DNA of 62,475 nt from Elusimicrobiota bacterium (GCA_040757695.1 JBFLWK010000008.1:1-62475), one strand, 5' to 3'; shown: positions 8,167 to 18,231, counted from the first letter of the stretch. Numbers and translations: made by a program. The notes: a model not told the origin generated them from the letters alone.

Positions 8167-8980
8167 TGGTAGATTTTACGCTAAAAAAAATGCGAAAATT
8201 TCTGTGTTTGACCATGGATTTTTGTATGGCGACGGAATTTATGAAACAATGCGGTCGTATAATGGAATAGTTTTTAAGATTGAACAGCATATAAAACGAC
8301 TTTTCGAATCAGCGAAACTGATTTCGCTAAAATTACCATATTCAAAACAGGAAATAAAAAATAGTGTCTATAAAACAATAAAAACAAACAATTTTAAAAA
8401 TGCTTATATTCGGTTAAGTTTCTCAAGAGGTGTTGGTGAAATTGGTTTAGACACTGATTTGTGTAAAAAACCAACATTAGTAATAATAGCAAAAAGATTT
8501 AAGCCCTTTTCTGCAAAACTTTACAGAGAGGGTATAAAAATGATAATTGCAAAAACCAGAAGGAATCCTTCTGAAGCGATTAGTCCGGAGATAAAATCTA
8601 CAAATTTTTTGAATAATATACTTGCAAAAATAGAAGCAAAAAAGAAAGATGTGTTTGAAGCAATAATGTTAAATTTAGATGGTTTTGTGACGGAAGGCAC
8701 AGTTTCAAATATTTTTATAGTAAAAAATAACATATTAAAAACACCATCTAAAAAAGCTGGAATTCTTGTAGGTGTAACAAGAAACCATATTTTACAACTT
8801 GCTAAAAAGTTAGAGATAAAAACGGAAGAAACATTTCTAAAACCTGACGATTTATATACTGCAGATGAATGTTTTATCACGAATACTTCAGTTGAAATTA
8901 TGCCTGTTAGATTTGTGGACACTCAAAGAATTAGTGTAAATGGTGAAATTACCAGAAAATTGATTGAAAATTTTCGTTGA
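8150..8980 (+). CDS. Class IV aminotransferase (IlvE / PabC-like)
   Basis: A PLP-dependent fold-type IV enzyme of about 276 residues. Seen: DHGFLYGDGIYETMR near the N-terminus, the PLP-lysine region SPEIKSTNFLNN, and EGTVSNIFIV followed by GVTRNHIL. Candidates are branched-chain or D-amino acid aminotransferase, or 4-amino-4-deoxychorismate lyase (PabC). The adjacent chorismate enzyme supports PabC, while STNFLNNILAKIEA resembles aminotransferases. Two in-frame ATGs (8150 and 8153) are possible starts; it overlaps the preceding gene by 17 nt. Confidence 0.82.
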   Translation: MMVFIDGRFYAKKNAKISVFDHGFLYGDGIYETMRSYNGIVFKIEQHIKRLFESAKLISLKLPYSKQEIKNSVYKTIKTNNFKNAYIRLSFSRGVGEIGLDTDLCKKPTLVIIAKRFKPFSAKLYREGIKMIIAKTRRNPSEAISPEIKSTNFLNNILAKIEAKKKDVFEAIMLNLDGFVTEGTVSNIFIVKNNILKTPSKKAGILVGVTRNHILQLAKKLEIKTEETFLKPDDLYTADECFITNTSVEIMPVRFVDTQRISVNGEITRKLIENFR

Positions 8981-9005
8981 CTTTTTAAGAATATTCTAAT
9001 AAAAT
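8977..9005 (+). promoter_or_regulatory. Promoter at head of the sugar-nucleotide region
   Basis: TTGACT (8977-8982) overlaps the stop of the preceding gene and TAAAAT (9000-9005) follows after 17 bp. It would drive the GDP-mannose dehydratase-like gene at 9106 with a leader of about 90 nt. Confidence 0.5.
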
Positions 9006-9068
9006 AAATATCTATGACAGGTGGAGAGATGGAAAGACATTCTATAAAGAGTTAAGCGAAGGATGTTT

Positions 9069-9108
9069 GGGATTTGGAATTTGCCGTTATCTTAGAGGTG
9101 GATTTATG
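9069..9108 (+). repeat. GGGATTT element carrying a ribosome-binding site
   Basis: GGGATTTGGAATTTG is followed by CCGTTA, GAGGTG and the ATG. Nearly the same block, with the same distance to a start codon, occurs at 42880-42918. The repeat brings its own Shine-Dalgarno to both genes. Confidence 0.6.
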
Positions 9109-10062
9109 AAAATTCTTATTACTGGAATCACTGGTTTTGTAGGCAGTCATCTGGCGGAGTTGTTGCTTTCTAAAAATTGTGAAGTTCACGGGATTGAAAG
9201 ATGGCGAAGTAAAACGGATAATATTGTTTCGTTTATAGACAAGATTGTTCTGCATGAATGTGATATAAGGGATTATCACTCGGTAAGAAAGGTAATTGGA
9301 AAAGTAAAACCGGAAAAAATTTTTCATCTTGCTGCACAATCATTTGTTGTAACATCGTGGAATGCACCATCGGAAACGATTAGTACAAATGTAATAGGCG
9401 AACTGAACATTTTTGAAGCGGTTCGTGAGTTAAAAATCAATCCATGGATACAACTTGCCTGTTCGTCAGAAGAGTATGGAATGGTGTATGAAAACGAAGT
9501 GCCAATCAAAGAAACCAACCCACTACGACCATTATCGCCGTATGCGGTCTCAAAAGTAGCACAGGATTTGTTAGGCTACCAGTATTACCAATCATACAAA
9601 CTAAATATTGTTAGAACCCGTGCGTTTAATCACGAAGGACCTCGGCGTGGCGAGGTTTTTGTAACAAGTAATTTTGCCAAACAAATAGCAGAAATAGAAA
9701 AAGGGGGGGATAAAAAAGCGCCTGTGATATATGTAGGCAATTTAGAAGCCCGACGGGATTATACAGATGTGCGTGATACAGTTCGCGGATACTGGCTTGC
9801 AACTGAAAAATGTGTTGCAGGTGAGGTGTATAATATATGTTCAGGCAGGGATTGGAAAATCAGAGATATGCTTGACTATTTGTTAAAATTATCAAAAGTT
9901 AAAGTTGAAATAAAACAGGAGCCCTCAAGAATGAGACCTTCTGATGTTCCAATTTTGTTAGGTGATAATACAAAATTTGTAAAGCAAACTGGTTGGAAGC
10001 CGGAAATACCATTTGAAAAGACATTAGAAGATACATTAAATTATTGGAGGGAACGAGTATAG
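9106..10062 (+). CDS. GDP-mannose 4,6-dehydratase-like SDR
   Basis: A 318-residue extended short-chain dehydrogenase. The NAD(P) motif GITGFVGSHL is at the N-terminus, the catalytic Ser/Glu region reads SSEEYG and the YxxxK is in SPYAVSKVAQD. FNHEGPRRGEVFVTSNFAKQ and LEARRDYTDVRD match GDP-mannose 4,6-dehydratases and the related GDP-4-dehydro-6-deoxymannose reductases. The product would be a GDP-6-deoxyhexose for surface polysaccharide. The ATG at 9106 is preferred over an in-frame start at 9067 because of GAGGTG just upstream and because the Rossmann fold begins there. Confidence 0.82.
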   Translation: MKILITGITGFVGSHLAELLLSKNCEVHGIERWRSKTDNIVSFIDKIVLHECDIRDYHSVRKVIGKVKPEKIFHLAAQSFVVTSWNAPSETISTNVIGELNIFEAVRELKINPWIQLACSSEEYGMVYENEVPIKETNPLRPLSPYAVSKVAQDLLGYQYYQSYKLNIVRTRAFNHEGPRRGEVFVTSNFAKQIAEIEKGGDKKAPVIYVGNLEARRDYTDVRDTVRGYWLATEKCVAGEVYNICSGRDWKIRDMLDYLLKLSKVKVEIKQEPSRMRPSDVPILLGDNTKFVKQTGWKPEIPFEKTLEDTLNYWRERV

Positions 10063-10065
10063 AGG

Positions 10066-10168
10066 CAATTAAAAATTCAAAATTAAAAATGAAAAATTAT
10101 GGTGAATTATTTTATTAAAACTTTTTACATAAATTTTTAATTTTACATTTTACATTTTTAATTGGTGT
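10066..10168. repeat. AT-rich imperfect inverted repeat
   Basis: The left part repeats AAAATTAAAAAT-like units and the right part (10131-10161) has TTTTTAATTTTACAT-like units, so the two can pair imperfectly. It fills the gap between the dehydratase gene and rmlA. Confidence 0.5.
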
Positions 10169-10172
10169 AATT

Positions 10173-11231
10173 ATGAAAGCATTAGTTTTATCAGGCGGTA
10201 AAGGGACACGATTAAGACCGATTACGCATACTTCGGCAAAACAACTTGTACCGGTTGCAAACAAGCCAATCCTTTTTTACGGGCTTGAAGCGATTGCTGA
10301 ATGTGGGATAAAAGATGTTGGTATTATCGTCGGCGATACAAAAGACGAGATAATGTCAGCAGTCGGTGATGGGAACCAATTCGGGATAAAGGTTACATAT
10401 ATTCCACAGGAAGCACCATTAGGACTAGCACATGCTGTAAAAATTGCGCAAACTTTTCTAAAAGATGACGAGTTTGTAATGTATCTCGGCGATAATTTAA
10501 TCAGAGATGGTATCAAAACATTCGTAGATGAGTTTAGAAAGAAAAAACCGAATTCACAGATTCTTCTTGCAAAAGTTCCTAATCCACAACAATTTGGTGT
10601 TGCAGAACTAAAAGATGACAAAGTAATAAATCTGGTTGAAAAACCGAAACAGCCCAAAAGCGATTTGGCACTCGTCGGTGTTTATATGTTTGATAAAAAC
10701 ATTTTTGAAGCGGTAAACAGCATAAAACCCTCTTGGCGAGATGAATTGGAAATAACTGATGCAATTCAATACCTTGTAGACAAAAAGTTTAATGTTTTAC
10801 CGCATATAATTACCGGTTGGTGGAAGGACACCGGCAAATTAGAAGATATGCTTGAAGCGAATAGAATTATTTTAGATACACTTAAGAGCGAAAATTCAGG
10901 TATGATAGAAAATTCAAAAATAGAAGGGAAGGTTGTGGTCCAAAAAAATGCTGAGATAAAAAATTCAACAATAAGAGGACCTGCTATTATTGGTGAAAAT
11001 TGCAAAATTATTAATTCATATATTGGACCGTTTACATCAGTTTATTTTAATACTGTCATAGAAAACAGCGAAATAGAGCATTCAATAATACTGGAAAATT
11101 CTAAAATAAAAGATGTCAAACGTATTGCGGATTCATTAATAGGACAAAATGTAGAAATTCTGAAATCTGAAAAAAAACCGACTGCTTATAGAGTTATGGT
11201 CGGTGATTCTTCAAGAGTAGAAATTATATAA
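10173..11231 (+). CDS. rmlA: Glucose-1-phosphate thymidylyltransferase, long form
   Basis: Makes dTDP-glucose from dTTP and glucose 1-phosphate, the first step to dTDP-L-rhamnose. Seen: the nucleotidyltransferase signature LSGGKGTRLRPIT, the QLVPVANKPI motif and the ITGWWKDTGKLEDML region. From about residue 245 the chain continues as hexapeptide-like repeats (left-handed beta helix). At 352 residues it is the long form common in archaea and some bacteria, which lacks the dTTP allosteric architecture of the 290-residue RmlA. It starts the rml operon; the gap to the next gene is 11 nt. Confidence 0.92.
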   Translation: MKALVLSGGKGTRLRPITHTSAKQLVPVANKPILFYGLEAIAECGIKDVGIIVGDTKDEIMSAVGDGNQFGIKVTYIPQEAPLGLAHAVKIAQTFLKDDEFVMYLGDNLIRDGIKTFVDEFRKKKPNSQILLAKVPNPQQFGVAELKDDKVINLVEKPKQPKSDLALVGVYMFDKNIFEAVNSIKPSWRDELEITDAIQYLVDKKFNVLPHIITGWWKDTGKLEDMLEANRIILDTLKSENSGMIENSKIEGKVVVQKNAEIKNSTIRGPAIIGENCKIINSYIGPFTSVYFNTVIENSEIEHSIILENSKIKDVKRIADSLIGQNVEILKSEKKPTAYRVMVGDSSRVEII

Positions 11232-11242
11232 AAACATTATTT

Positions 11243-11689
11243 ATGATAAAAGGTGTTTTGTTGAAAGAATTAACGGTTCATAAAGACGAACGGGGTGCGC
11301 TGTTTGAAATTTTAAGAAGCGATTGGGAAATTTTCAAAAAATTCGGTCAAGCATATATTACCGTCTGCAAACCCGGCTGGGTCAAAGGCTGGCATTATCA
11401 TAAAATTCAAACAGACAGATTTTGCGTTGTCAAAGGCAAAGCGAAAATCGTTCTGGTGTCATCAGACAAAGAAGAGTTCATGGAGTTTGAACTTTCGGAT
11501 AAAAAACCTTCGCTATTGGTCATTCCGCCAGAAGTCATTCACGGATTTGAGTGTTTATCAAAAAAAGAGTGCTGGATTTTAAACATTCCAACAGAACTTT
11601 ACAAATATAAAAAACCTGATGAATACCGTATTTTGTTGAATGACCCGTCAATTCCATACAAACCGTGGAAAAAACGAAAAGGCTGGTAG
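11243..11689 (+). CDS. dTDP-4-dehydrorhamnose 3,5-epimerase-like cupin
   Basis: A 148-residue cupin in the RmlC superfamily. Seen: HKDERGALFEI near the N-terminus, GWHYHKIQTDRF, and IPPEVIHGFECLS. Between rmlA and rmlB/rmlD it most likely performs the 3,5-epimerisation. It is shorter than classical RmlC (about 180) and the usual RGLHYQ is replaced by KGWHYHK, so a 3,4-ketoisomerase of the FdtA type is an alternative. Its 3' end overlaps the first restriction-enzyme frame by 25 nt, marking the upstream edge of the inserted restriction-modification cassette. Confidence 0.75.
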   Translation: MIKGVLLKELTVHKDERGALFEILRSDWEIFKKFGQAYITVCKPGWVKGWHYHKIQTDRFCVVKGKAKIVLVSSDKEEFMEFELSDKKPSLLVIPPEVIHGFECLSKKECWILNIPTELYKYKKPDEYRILLNDPSIPYKPWKKRKGW

Positions 11690-11946
11690 TTAGAAAACTT
11701 AATCAAAAATTTAAGAAACCTAATAAGGAACTCGATCCTAAATTTGATGGTCAATATGATCTATGGCTTAACGGTGTAAAGGTAGAAGTAAAAGCCTGTA
11801 GAGCAATCAATACGAAAATACGAGGAAGTTTAACTGAGAAAGCGTTGATCTACGATTCAAACGAACCATTCTGGATGAACTTCCAGCAGATAAAAGCGGA
11901 TATGTGTGATGTGTTCATTTTTAAAAACGAAAAATATAAAATATAA
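11665..11946 (+). pseudogene. Truncated type II restriction endonuclease
   Basis: The 93 residues contain a PD-(D/E)xK-like nuclease core: GQYDLWLNGVKVEVKACRA, with the D and the ExK in KVEVKA, and PFWMNFQQIKADMCDVFIF. This resembles the C-terminal domain of some type II endonucleases, which normally go on for another 50 or more residues. Here the frame stops soon after the nuclease strand and its end overlaps the methyltransferase. There is no clear ribosome-binding site, and the first residues are encoded by rmlC sequence. I read it as a broken endonuclease left by a deletion. Confidence 0.6.
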
Positions 11947-12853
11947 GATAAAGGATAAATCTGAGTTAATTCGTGAAGAGTTAGGTGTAAATTATATACC
12001 AACAGTTGAATCCTTACCTGTAAAACTTAGAAAAAGCCAACATCCCAAAACTTCTAAATATAATGATATTGACCTGAATAATTGGAAAGATTATAGTGAT
12101 GTAATTACTGATAGTTTGTGGTTATTAGGTGCTCGTGATAAAAGTGGGGCACACAGTGGTGAACTTCATGGTAATTTTGTGCCACAAATTCCACATCAGG
12201 CAATGTTGAGATATACTAAAAGAGGCGAAATAGTGCTTGATACTTTTTTAGGAAGCGGAACGACTTTAATTGAGTGTAAAAGGTTAGGTAGAAATGGAAT
12301 TGGTATAGAACTTTTGCCCAATATGGTAAAAAGGGCAAAAGAACTTATATCACAAGAAAAAAACCTATATAATATAAAAACAGATATAATTGAAGGAAAT
12401 AGTGCTGTTCAGGAGACCATAGAAAAACTAAAAAAAACATTAAAACAAAGTTACAATGCTGAAAAAGTCCAACTTATAATAATGCATCCACCCTATCATG
12501 ACATTATAAAATTTAGTGATAATCCAGACGACTTATGTAATACAAAAACTACTGAGGAATTTTTGAATAAATTTTCACAAGTTGTGAAGAATACATATTC
12601 GTTGCTTGATGAAAAAAGATTTTTGGTGCTTGTTATTGGAGATAAATACAGCCAGAGTGAATGGGTACCTTTGAGTTTTTATACGATGCAAAATGTTTTA
12701 GAAAATGGATATAAACTTAAAAGTATTGTGATAAAAAATATCTCAGGCAATAGAGCAAAAAGAAATGCAGAGCAACTCTGGCGCCGTCGTGCTTTGGGTG
12801 GCGGATTTTATATTTTCAAACACGAATATATAATGTTTTTCCAAAAAAGGTAA
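11906..12853 (+). CDS. Type II DNA methyltransferase (N4-C or N6-A)
   Basis: A 315-residue amino-methyltransferase. The AdoMet motif DTFLGSGTTLIECKRLG near residue 110 precedes the catalytic motif MHPPYHD near 195. The order (AdoMet site, then PPY) differs from the beta class. The PPY motif has His at its first position, rather than Asn, Asp or Ser. The N-terminus (ELIREELGVNYIPTVESLP) is typical of methyltransferases linked to restriction enzymes. The start overlaps the broken endonuclease, so the exact start is uncertain. Expected role: protect the host from the partner nuclease at 12868. Confidence 0.85.
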   Translation: MMCSFLKTKNIKYKIKDKSELIREELGVNYIPTVESLPVKLRKSQHPKTSKYNDIDLNNWKDYSDVITDSLWLLGARDKSGAHSGELHGNFVPQIPHQAMLRYTKRGEIVLDTFLGSGTTLIECKRLGRNGIGIELLPNMVKRAKELISQEKNLYNIKTDIIEGNSAVQETIEKLKKTLKQSYNAEKVQLIIMHPPYHDIIKFSDNPDDLCNTKTTEEFLNKFSQVVKNTYSLLDEKRFLVLVIGDKYSQSEWVPLSFYTMQNVLENGYKLKSIVIKNISGNRAKRNAEQLWRRRALGGGFYIFKHEYIMFFQKR

Positions 12854-12867
12854 AAAACGGAATAACT

Positions 12868-13737
12868 ATGGAATATATAATTTCAAGATTATCAGAAGAT
12901 TTAGCAAAAAAGATTTTGTCTAATAAAGATAATGCTATAGAATATTTACAAGAAATTAATAAACAATTGAAACTAAAAGAATTGGAAAAAATCGATAAAA
13001 GTATTTCAACAGAAGATGTTTGGAAATTAGTTGTAAAGCATTGGAATTATGAAATCAGTAAAAATATATTAAGGAAGCTATTTAAAAAGTCAGAAAAATA
13101 CCAAAGAGGAAAAGAATCTGCTGATGCCATTGGGAGATTGCTTGATGAATGGAAAAAACTGAGCCTCGGTGAAATAGAATGGCCTTGTAGTCAAGGAGAT
13201 TTTAATGGTTTCGTTCAGAGAATTAACAGTTTGTCTGAAAATGGTTTAATAAAAGACGAAAAAGTAAAAATCGCAGCGGTAAAATATAGACGATTAAAAG
13301 AAATAAACACGGTGAGAAATGATTACCTTGAAACTTTAATCTTTGATAAGAATGAAAATATAGTCCCAACACTTGACAATAGAAGAGGTGTTGATTTTTT
13401 TATCAACGGAGTATCATTTGATCAAAAAGTCGCCAAAAGTCCTACTAAGCAGTTTATAAAAGATTTTGGCGAAACCTGGAAAGAAATTGCCAAAAACAAT
13501 CCGATAAAAGTTGCCGAATATCAATATCAGGATGAGGGTAGATTCGGAGCAGATCCTCGTCTTTATATAGTATATCTGGACGAAAATATTCCTGTCTTAG
13601 AATTAAAAAATAAGATTGATCAAATAGATATTTCCAAACCTCTTGAAGTTTCTTTTCAATATAAACATAAAGTTCTCGGGTTAAAACAATATAAAACAAA
13701 TTGTTTTGTCATATTATTGAGTAAAAATGAAAAATAA
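12868..13737 (+). CDS. Probable type II restriction endonuclease
   Basis: A 289-residue protein, 14 nt downstream of the methyltransferase. I do not recognise the exact family. A nuclease-like pattern is visible near residue 172: RRGVDFFINGVSFDQKVAKS, where D and DQK would fit a PD-(D/E)xK site with Asp in the second position. The N-terminal half is helical and may bind DNA. Its 3' end overlaps the rmlB start by 11 nt, the downstream edge of the inserted cassette. Confidence 0.6.
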   Translation: MEYIISRLSEDLAKKILSNKDNAIEYLQEINKQLKLKELEKIDKSISTEDVWKLVVKHWNYEISKNILRKLFKKSEKYQRGKESADAIGRLLDEWKKLSLGEIEWPCSQGDFNGFVQRINSLSENGLIKDEKVKIAAVKYRRLKEINTVRNDYLETLIFDKNENIVPTLDNRRGVDFFINGVSFDQKVAKSPTKQFIKDFGETWKEIAKNNPIKVAEYQYQDEGRFGADPRLYIVYLDENIPVLELKNKIDQIDISKPLEVSFQYKHKVLGLKQYKTNCFVILLSKNEK

Positions 13738-14773
13738 TGTCTCGCTAAAATTATTAGTTACAGGTGGTTGTGGGTTTATAGGCAGTAATTTTATTCTTTA
13801 TATTCTTAGAAAATATCCAAACTGCAGAATTATAAATCTGGATAAACTTACATATGCGGGAAACAAAAAGAATCTGTCATCAGTTGAAAACAATCCGAGA
13901 TATAAATTTGTGAAAGGCGATATCTGTGATAAAAAATTGGTTAATTCACTGATGAAAAAAGTTGATGCAGTTGTCCATTTTGCCGCAGAAAGCCATGTTG
14001 ATAGAAGCATCCTTCACGCAGACGATTTTGTGAAAACAAATGTGGTTGGAACGCAAGTGCTTTTGGATGCTGCGTTAAGATGTAGCAAAAAAAGATTCCA
14101 TCATATTTCTACTGATGAAGTTTTTGGAGAACTTGGTCCAACTGGCAAATTCAACGAAAACACACCTTACAATCCACGTTCACCATACTCTGCATCAAAA
14201 GCCGCTGCTGACCATCTTGTCCGTGCATATTTTCATACCTTTGGACTTCCTGTAACAATCTCTAACTGCTCAAATAATTATGGTCCATATCAATTTCCTG
14301 AAAAAATTATCCCGCTGTTTATTACCAATCTTATTGAAGGCAAAAAGGTACCTGTATATGGCAAAGGTGAAAATATCAGAGATTGGATACATGTTGACGA
14401 CCATAATGAAGGTGTTGACTTGATTTTACATAAAGGTGAAATCGGTGAGACATATTGTTTAGGTGGCAATTCTGAAATGAGAAACATAGATATTACAAAA
14501 CTGATACTTAAAGAATTTGGCAAAGGTACCGAGATGATAGAGTTTGTTGTAGACAGAAAAGGACACGATTTCAGGTATGCGATTGATTTCACAAAAATAA
14601 AAAATGAACTTGGCTGGTTACCAAAACATACTTTTGAACAGGGCTTAAAAGAGACAATAAACTGGTATAAACAAAATGAGAATTGGTGGCGACCGCTAAA
14701 AAAAAAGATAATCAAAAATATTACCTGCAAACAACAAAAAGAAAAGTCATTGAACCACAGAGGCACAGAGTAA
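13727..14773 (+). CDS. rmlB: dTDP-glucose 4,6-dehydratase
   Basis: Second step of dTDP-rhamnose synthesis. The NAD motif GGCGFIGSNF, the HFAAESHVDRS segment, the catalytic STDEVFGELG and the YSASKAAADH motif are all typical, as is GKGENIRDWIHVDDH. At 348 residues it is about 20 longer than usual. The extra tail ends NHRGTE, which is encoded by the left arm of the CACAGAG inverted repeat at 14754-14832, so the original stop was lost to a repeat. The start overlaps the restriction endonuclease gene. Confidence 0.93.
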   Translation: MKNNVSLKLLVTGGCGFIGSNFILYILRKYPNCRIINLDKLTYAGNKKNLSSVENNPRYKFVKGDICDKKLVNSLMKKVDAVVHFAAESHVDRSILHADDFVKTNVVGTQVLLDAALRCSKKRFHHISTDEVFGELGPTGKFNENTPYNPRSPYSASKAAADHLVRAYFHTFGLPVTISNCSNNYGPYQFPEKIIPLFITNLIEGKKVPVYGKGENIRDWIHVDDHNEGVDLILHKGEIGETYCLGGNSEMRNIDITKLILKEFGKGTEMIEFVVDRKGHDFRYAIDFTKIKNELGWLPKHTFEQGLKETINWYKQNENWWRPLKKKIIKNITCKQQKEKSLNHRGTE

Positions 14774-14832
14774 AAAGAAAGTTACACAGTAAAGTTCTCT
14801 GTGCTTTTTTGTGTTCTTAGTGACTCTGTGGT
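14754..14832. repeat. CACAGAG inverted repeat encoding the rmlB tail
   Basis: ACCACAGAG (14754-14762) pairs with CTCTGTGGT (14824-14832). It is the same family as 5008-5116. The left arm encodes the last residues and stop of rmlB, and the right arm ends 9 nt before the rmlD start. Confidence 0.75.
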
Positions 14833-14840
14833 AAGGTTTT

Positions 14841-15730
<890 letters not shown>

Positions 15731-15734
<4 letters not shown>

Positions 15735-17020
15735 AATTAACGATTATTGGGACTGGATATGTTGGGCTTACGACGGGCGTATGTCTTGCCGAGATTGGAC
15801 ATAGCGTTATATGTGTGGATAATGATTCAAAAAAAATTGCTCTGTTAAAAAAGAACAAAATTCCAATATATGAACCGGCTCTTGAAAAAATTCTAAAGAA
15901 AAATGTTAAAAATAAACATCTCTCATTTTCAGCGAATATAAAAGATGCCGTTAAAAAATCAGATGTGATATTTATGTGTGTAGGCACACCACCGAGAGAA
16001 GATGGCTCTGCAGATTTGTCGTGTATTGAGGATGTTGCATCAGAAATTGCCAGAAGCATGGATTCATACAAACTGATAGTTGATAAATCAACCGTTCCGG
16101 TAGAAACCGGTGAAAAGGTAGAGATGACAATCAAAAGAAATCTGAAAAAGAATATCCCGTTTGATGTCGCTTCAAATCCGGAATTTTTAAGAGAGGGCTC
16201 TGCGGTTTATGATACATTCCATCCCGATAGAATCGTTATCGGGGTCTCGTCTAAAAAAGCGGAAAATATCTTAAGAGAGATTTACAAGCCGTTAAAAACA
16301 AAACTGGTTGTTACCGATATAAAAAGTGCGGAAATTATCAAACATGCATCTAACTCGTTTCTTGCGACAAAAATTTCGTTCATAAATGCGGTTGCGAATA
16401 TCTGCGAGCGCTGTGGTGCGGATGTTGAAAAAGTGGCAGAAGGGATGGGGCTTGATAAAAGGATTGGCAGTGCATTTCTTAATGCCGGGATAGGTTTCGG
16501 CGGTTTTTGTTTCCCGAAAGATATTGAAGCTTTCTTATGGATTTCTAGAAAACTCGGATACGAGTTTGATTTACTGAAAAATGTGAAAGAGATAAACGAG
16601 AATCAGAAACGAGATTTTGTCAAAAAAATAGAGGATGCGCTCTGGGTTATCAAAGGAAAAACGATTGGTATTTTAGGGCTTGCATTCAAACCGAATACTG
16701 ATGATATGAGATTCGCTCCGTCCATTGATATAATAAACTTGCTTCAAAACGAAGGCGCTAAAATCAAAGCATATGACCCTCAGGCGACGGAAAAAGCAAA
16801 AGAAGTTTTAAAAAATGTGGTATATTGCAAAAATCCATACAAAGTTGCAGAAGATGCCGATTGCCTTGTTATCCTGACGGAATGGGATGAGATAAAAAAT
16901 GTTGATTTGAAAAAGATTAAAAAACTTCTGAAACATCCAATTATTATTGATGGCAGAAATATTTTTGAGCCGGCGAAAATGGCAAAATTGGACTTTTTGT
17001 ATAAAAGCATAGGAAGATGA
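15731..17020 (+). CDS. UDP-glucose 6-dehydrogenase
   Basis: Oxidises UDP-glucose to UDP-glucuronate with two NAD. Seen: the Rossmann motif [37 protein letters not shown], and the catalytic cysteine in [21 protein letters not shown]-type C-terminal features follow, including [12 protein letters not shown]. The length of 429 is normal for the family. It feeds the UDP-glucuronate decarboxylase encoded immediately downstream (4-nt overlap), giving a UDP-xylose branch. Confidence 0.93.
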
Positions 17021-17967
17021 AAAGAACAGAATTGAAAATTTTGATCACTGGTGGTGCTGGGTTTATTGGCAGTCATTTATGCGACAGATTTATTGCCGAT
17101 GGACATTATGTTATTTGTATGGACAACCTTGTCACTGGTTCACTCGGTAATATTACTCATTTGTATAATAGTAAAAAATTTAAGTTCATAAACCATAATG
17201 TTACACAGCATATAAAAATTGATGGCTCACTGGATGCGATTCTTCATTTTGCTTCACCAGCTTCACCGATTGATTACATAAAACTGCCGATACAGACATT
17301 AAAAGTCGGTTCGTTAGGCACACATAATGCATTAGGACTTGCAAAAGCGAAAAAATCAAAATTTTTGCTTGCGTCTACTTCAGAGGTCTATGGTGACCCG
17401 CTTGTTCATCCTCAAAATGAAAATTATCGGGGAAATGTTAACCCAATCGGTCCCCGTGGCGTTTACGATGAAGCAAAAAGATTTGCAGAAGCGCTCACAA
17501 TGGCGTATCACAGAATTCACAGTGTGGATACAAAAATTGCGCGAATTTTTAATACCTATGGCGAACGGATGCGACTCAACGATGGACGGGTCGTTCCAAA
17601 TTTTATTTCGCAGGCACTAAAAAATAAACAATTAACCGTTTATGGTAATGGACAACAGACAAGAAGTTTCTGTTATATTTCAGATATGGTTGATGGAATC
17701 GTAAAATTGTTAAACTCGCCAGTTAATGAACCGGTTAATATTGGAAACCCCGCCGAATACTCAATTTTGGAATTTGCGAAAATCATATTAAAACTGACAG
17801 GTTCAAAAAGCAAAATCGTTTTTAAGAAACTTCCGGTTGACGATCCCAAAGTCAGACAACCGGATATTACAAAAGCAAAAAAATTGTTAAACTGGACGCC
17901 GTGTGTTTCTGTTGAAAGCGGACTTAAAAAGACAACAGATTGGTTCAAGAAAATACAAATACAATAA
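17017..17967 (+). CDS. UDP-glucuronate decarboxylase (UDP-xylose synthase)
   Basis: A 316-residue extended SDR that converts UDP-glucuronate to UDP-xylose. Seen: [25 protein letters not shown] (a UXS hallmark), [14 protein letters not shown], and [16 protein letters not shown] with the catalytic Yxxx[19 protein letters not shown] is also typical. The stop codon is at 17965-17967 and a 24-bp palindrome begins at the next base. Confidence 0.92.
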   Translation: MKRTELKILITGGAGFIGSHLCDRFIADGHYVICMDNLVTGSLGNITHLYNSKKFKFINHNVTQHIKIDGSLDAILHFASPASPIDYIKLPIQTLKVGSLGTHNALGLAKAKKSKFLLASTSEVYGDPLVHPQNENYRGNVNPIGPRGVYDEAKRFAEALTMAYHRIHSVDTKIARIFNTYGERMRLNDGRVVPNFISQALKNKQLTVYGNGQQTRSFCYISDMVDGIVKLLNSPVNEPVNIGNPAEYSILEFAKIILKLTGSKSKIVFKKLPVDDPKVRQPDITKAKKLLNWTPCVSVESGLKKTTDWFKKIQIQ

Positions 17968-17991
17968 TTTCGTGTTTGCGTAAACACAGAA
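17968..17991. promoter_or_regulatory. Palindromic operator candidate, upstream copy
   Basis: A 24-bp near-palindrome with half-sites TTTCGTGTTT and AAACACAGAA around a GCGT centre. A copy with only three differences lies at 18232-18255, on the other side of a small winged-helix gene. Confidence 0.65.
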
Positions 17992-18224
17992 TTATAAAAA
18001 TTATAAAGTTACTAATGCAAAATAAAAGAGGTTTAATTCCATCGGAAATATCTTCTGATTTAAAATTTCCATTAGCAACTACCGTCAGGAATTTGATGAT
18101 ATTGAGAAGAACTAAAATCCTGAAAAGCTATAGAATACGGAACAAGATGATATATGTTTTGAGTATTAATAAATTGAGAAAGTTTAATTCAATTTTTAGA
18201 TTATTAAAAGACATACAATTCTAA
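17976..18224 (+). CDS. Small winged-helix transcriptional regulator
   Basis: About 82 residues with a winged helix-turn-helix pattern: RIIKIIKLL as helix 1, LIPSEISSDLKF as helix 2, TTVRNLMILRRTKIL as the recognition helix, then a short wing with YRIRNKMIYVLS. It resembles ArsR/MarR-like wHTH proteins. The start is uncertain. The frame opens at a TTG at 17940 within the decarboxylase gene; a TTG at 17976 lies inside the palindrome; an ATG at 18015 would cut off helix 1. The gene is bracketed by two copies of the same palindrome, which suggests autoregulation and control of the downstream epimerase. Confidence 0.6.
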   Translation: MRKHRIIKIIKLLMQNKRGLIPSEISSDLKFPLATTVRNLMILRRTKILKSYRIRNKMIYVLSINKLRKFNSIFRLLKDIQF

Positions 18225-18231
18225 AAGATGT

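Noticed and set aside
9012-9060. A 13-codon frame (ATG GTG-rich) upstream of the dehydratase considered as a leader peptide
   Set aside because: It has no regulatory codon run or attenuator structure, and short chance frames are expected.
11665-11946. The first nuclease frame considered as a complete small endonuclease
   Set aside because: It lacks the region expected after the nuclease core, begins in rmlC sequence and has no ribosome-binding site.
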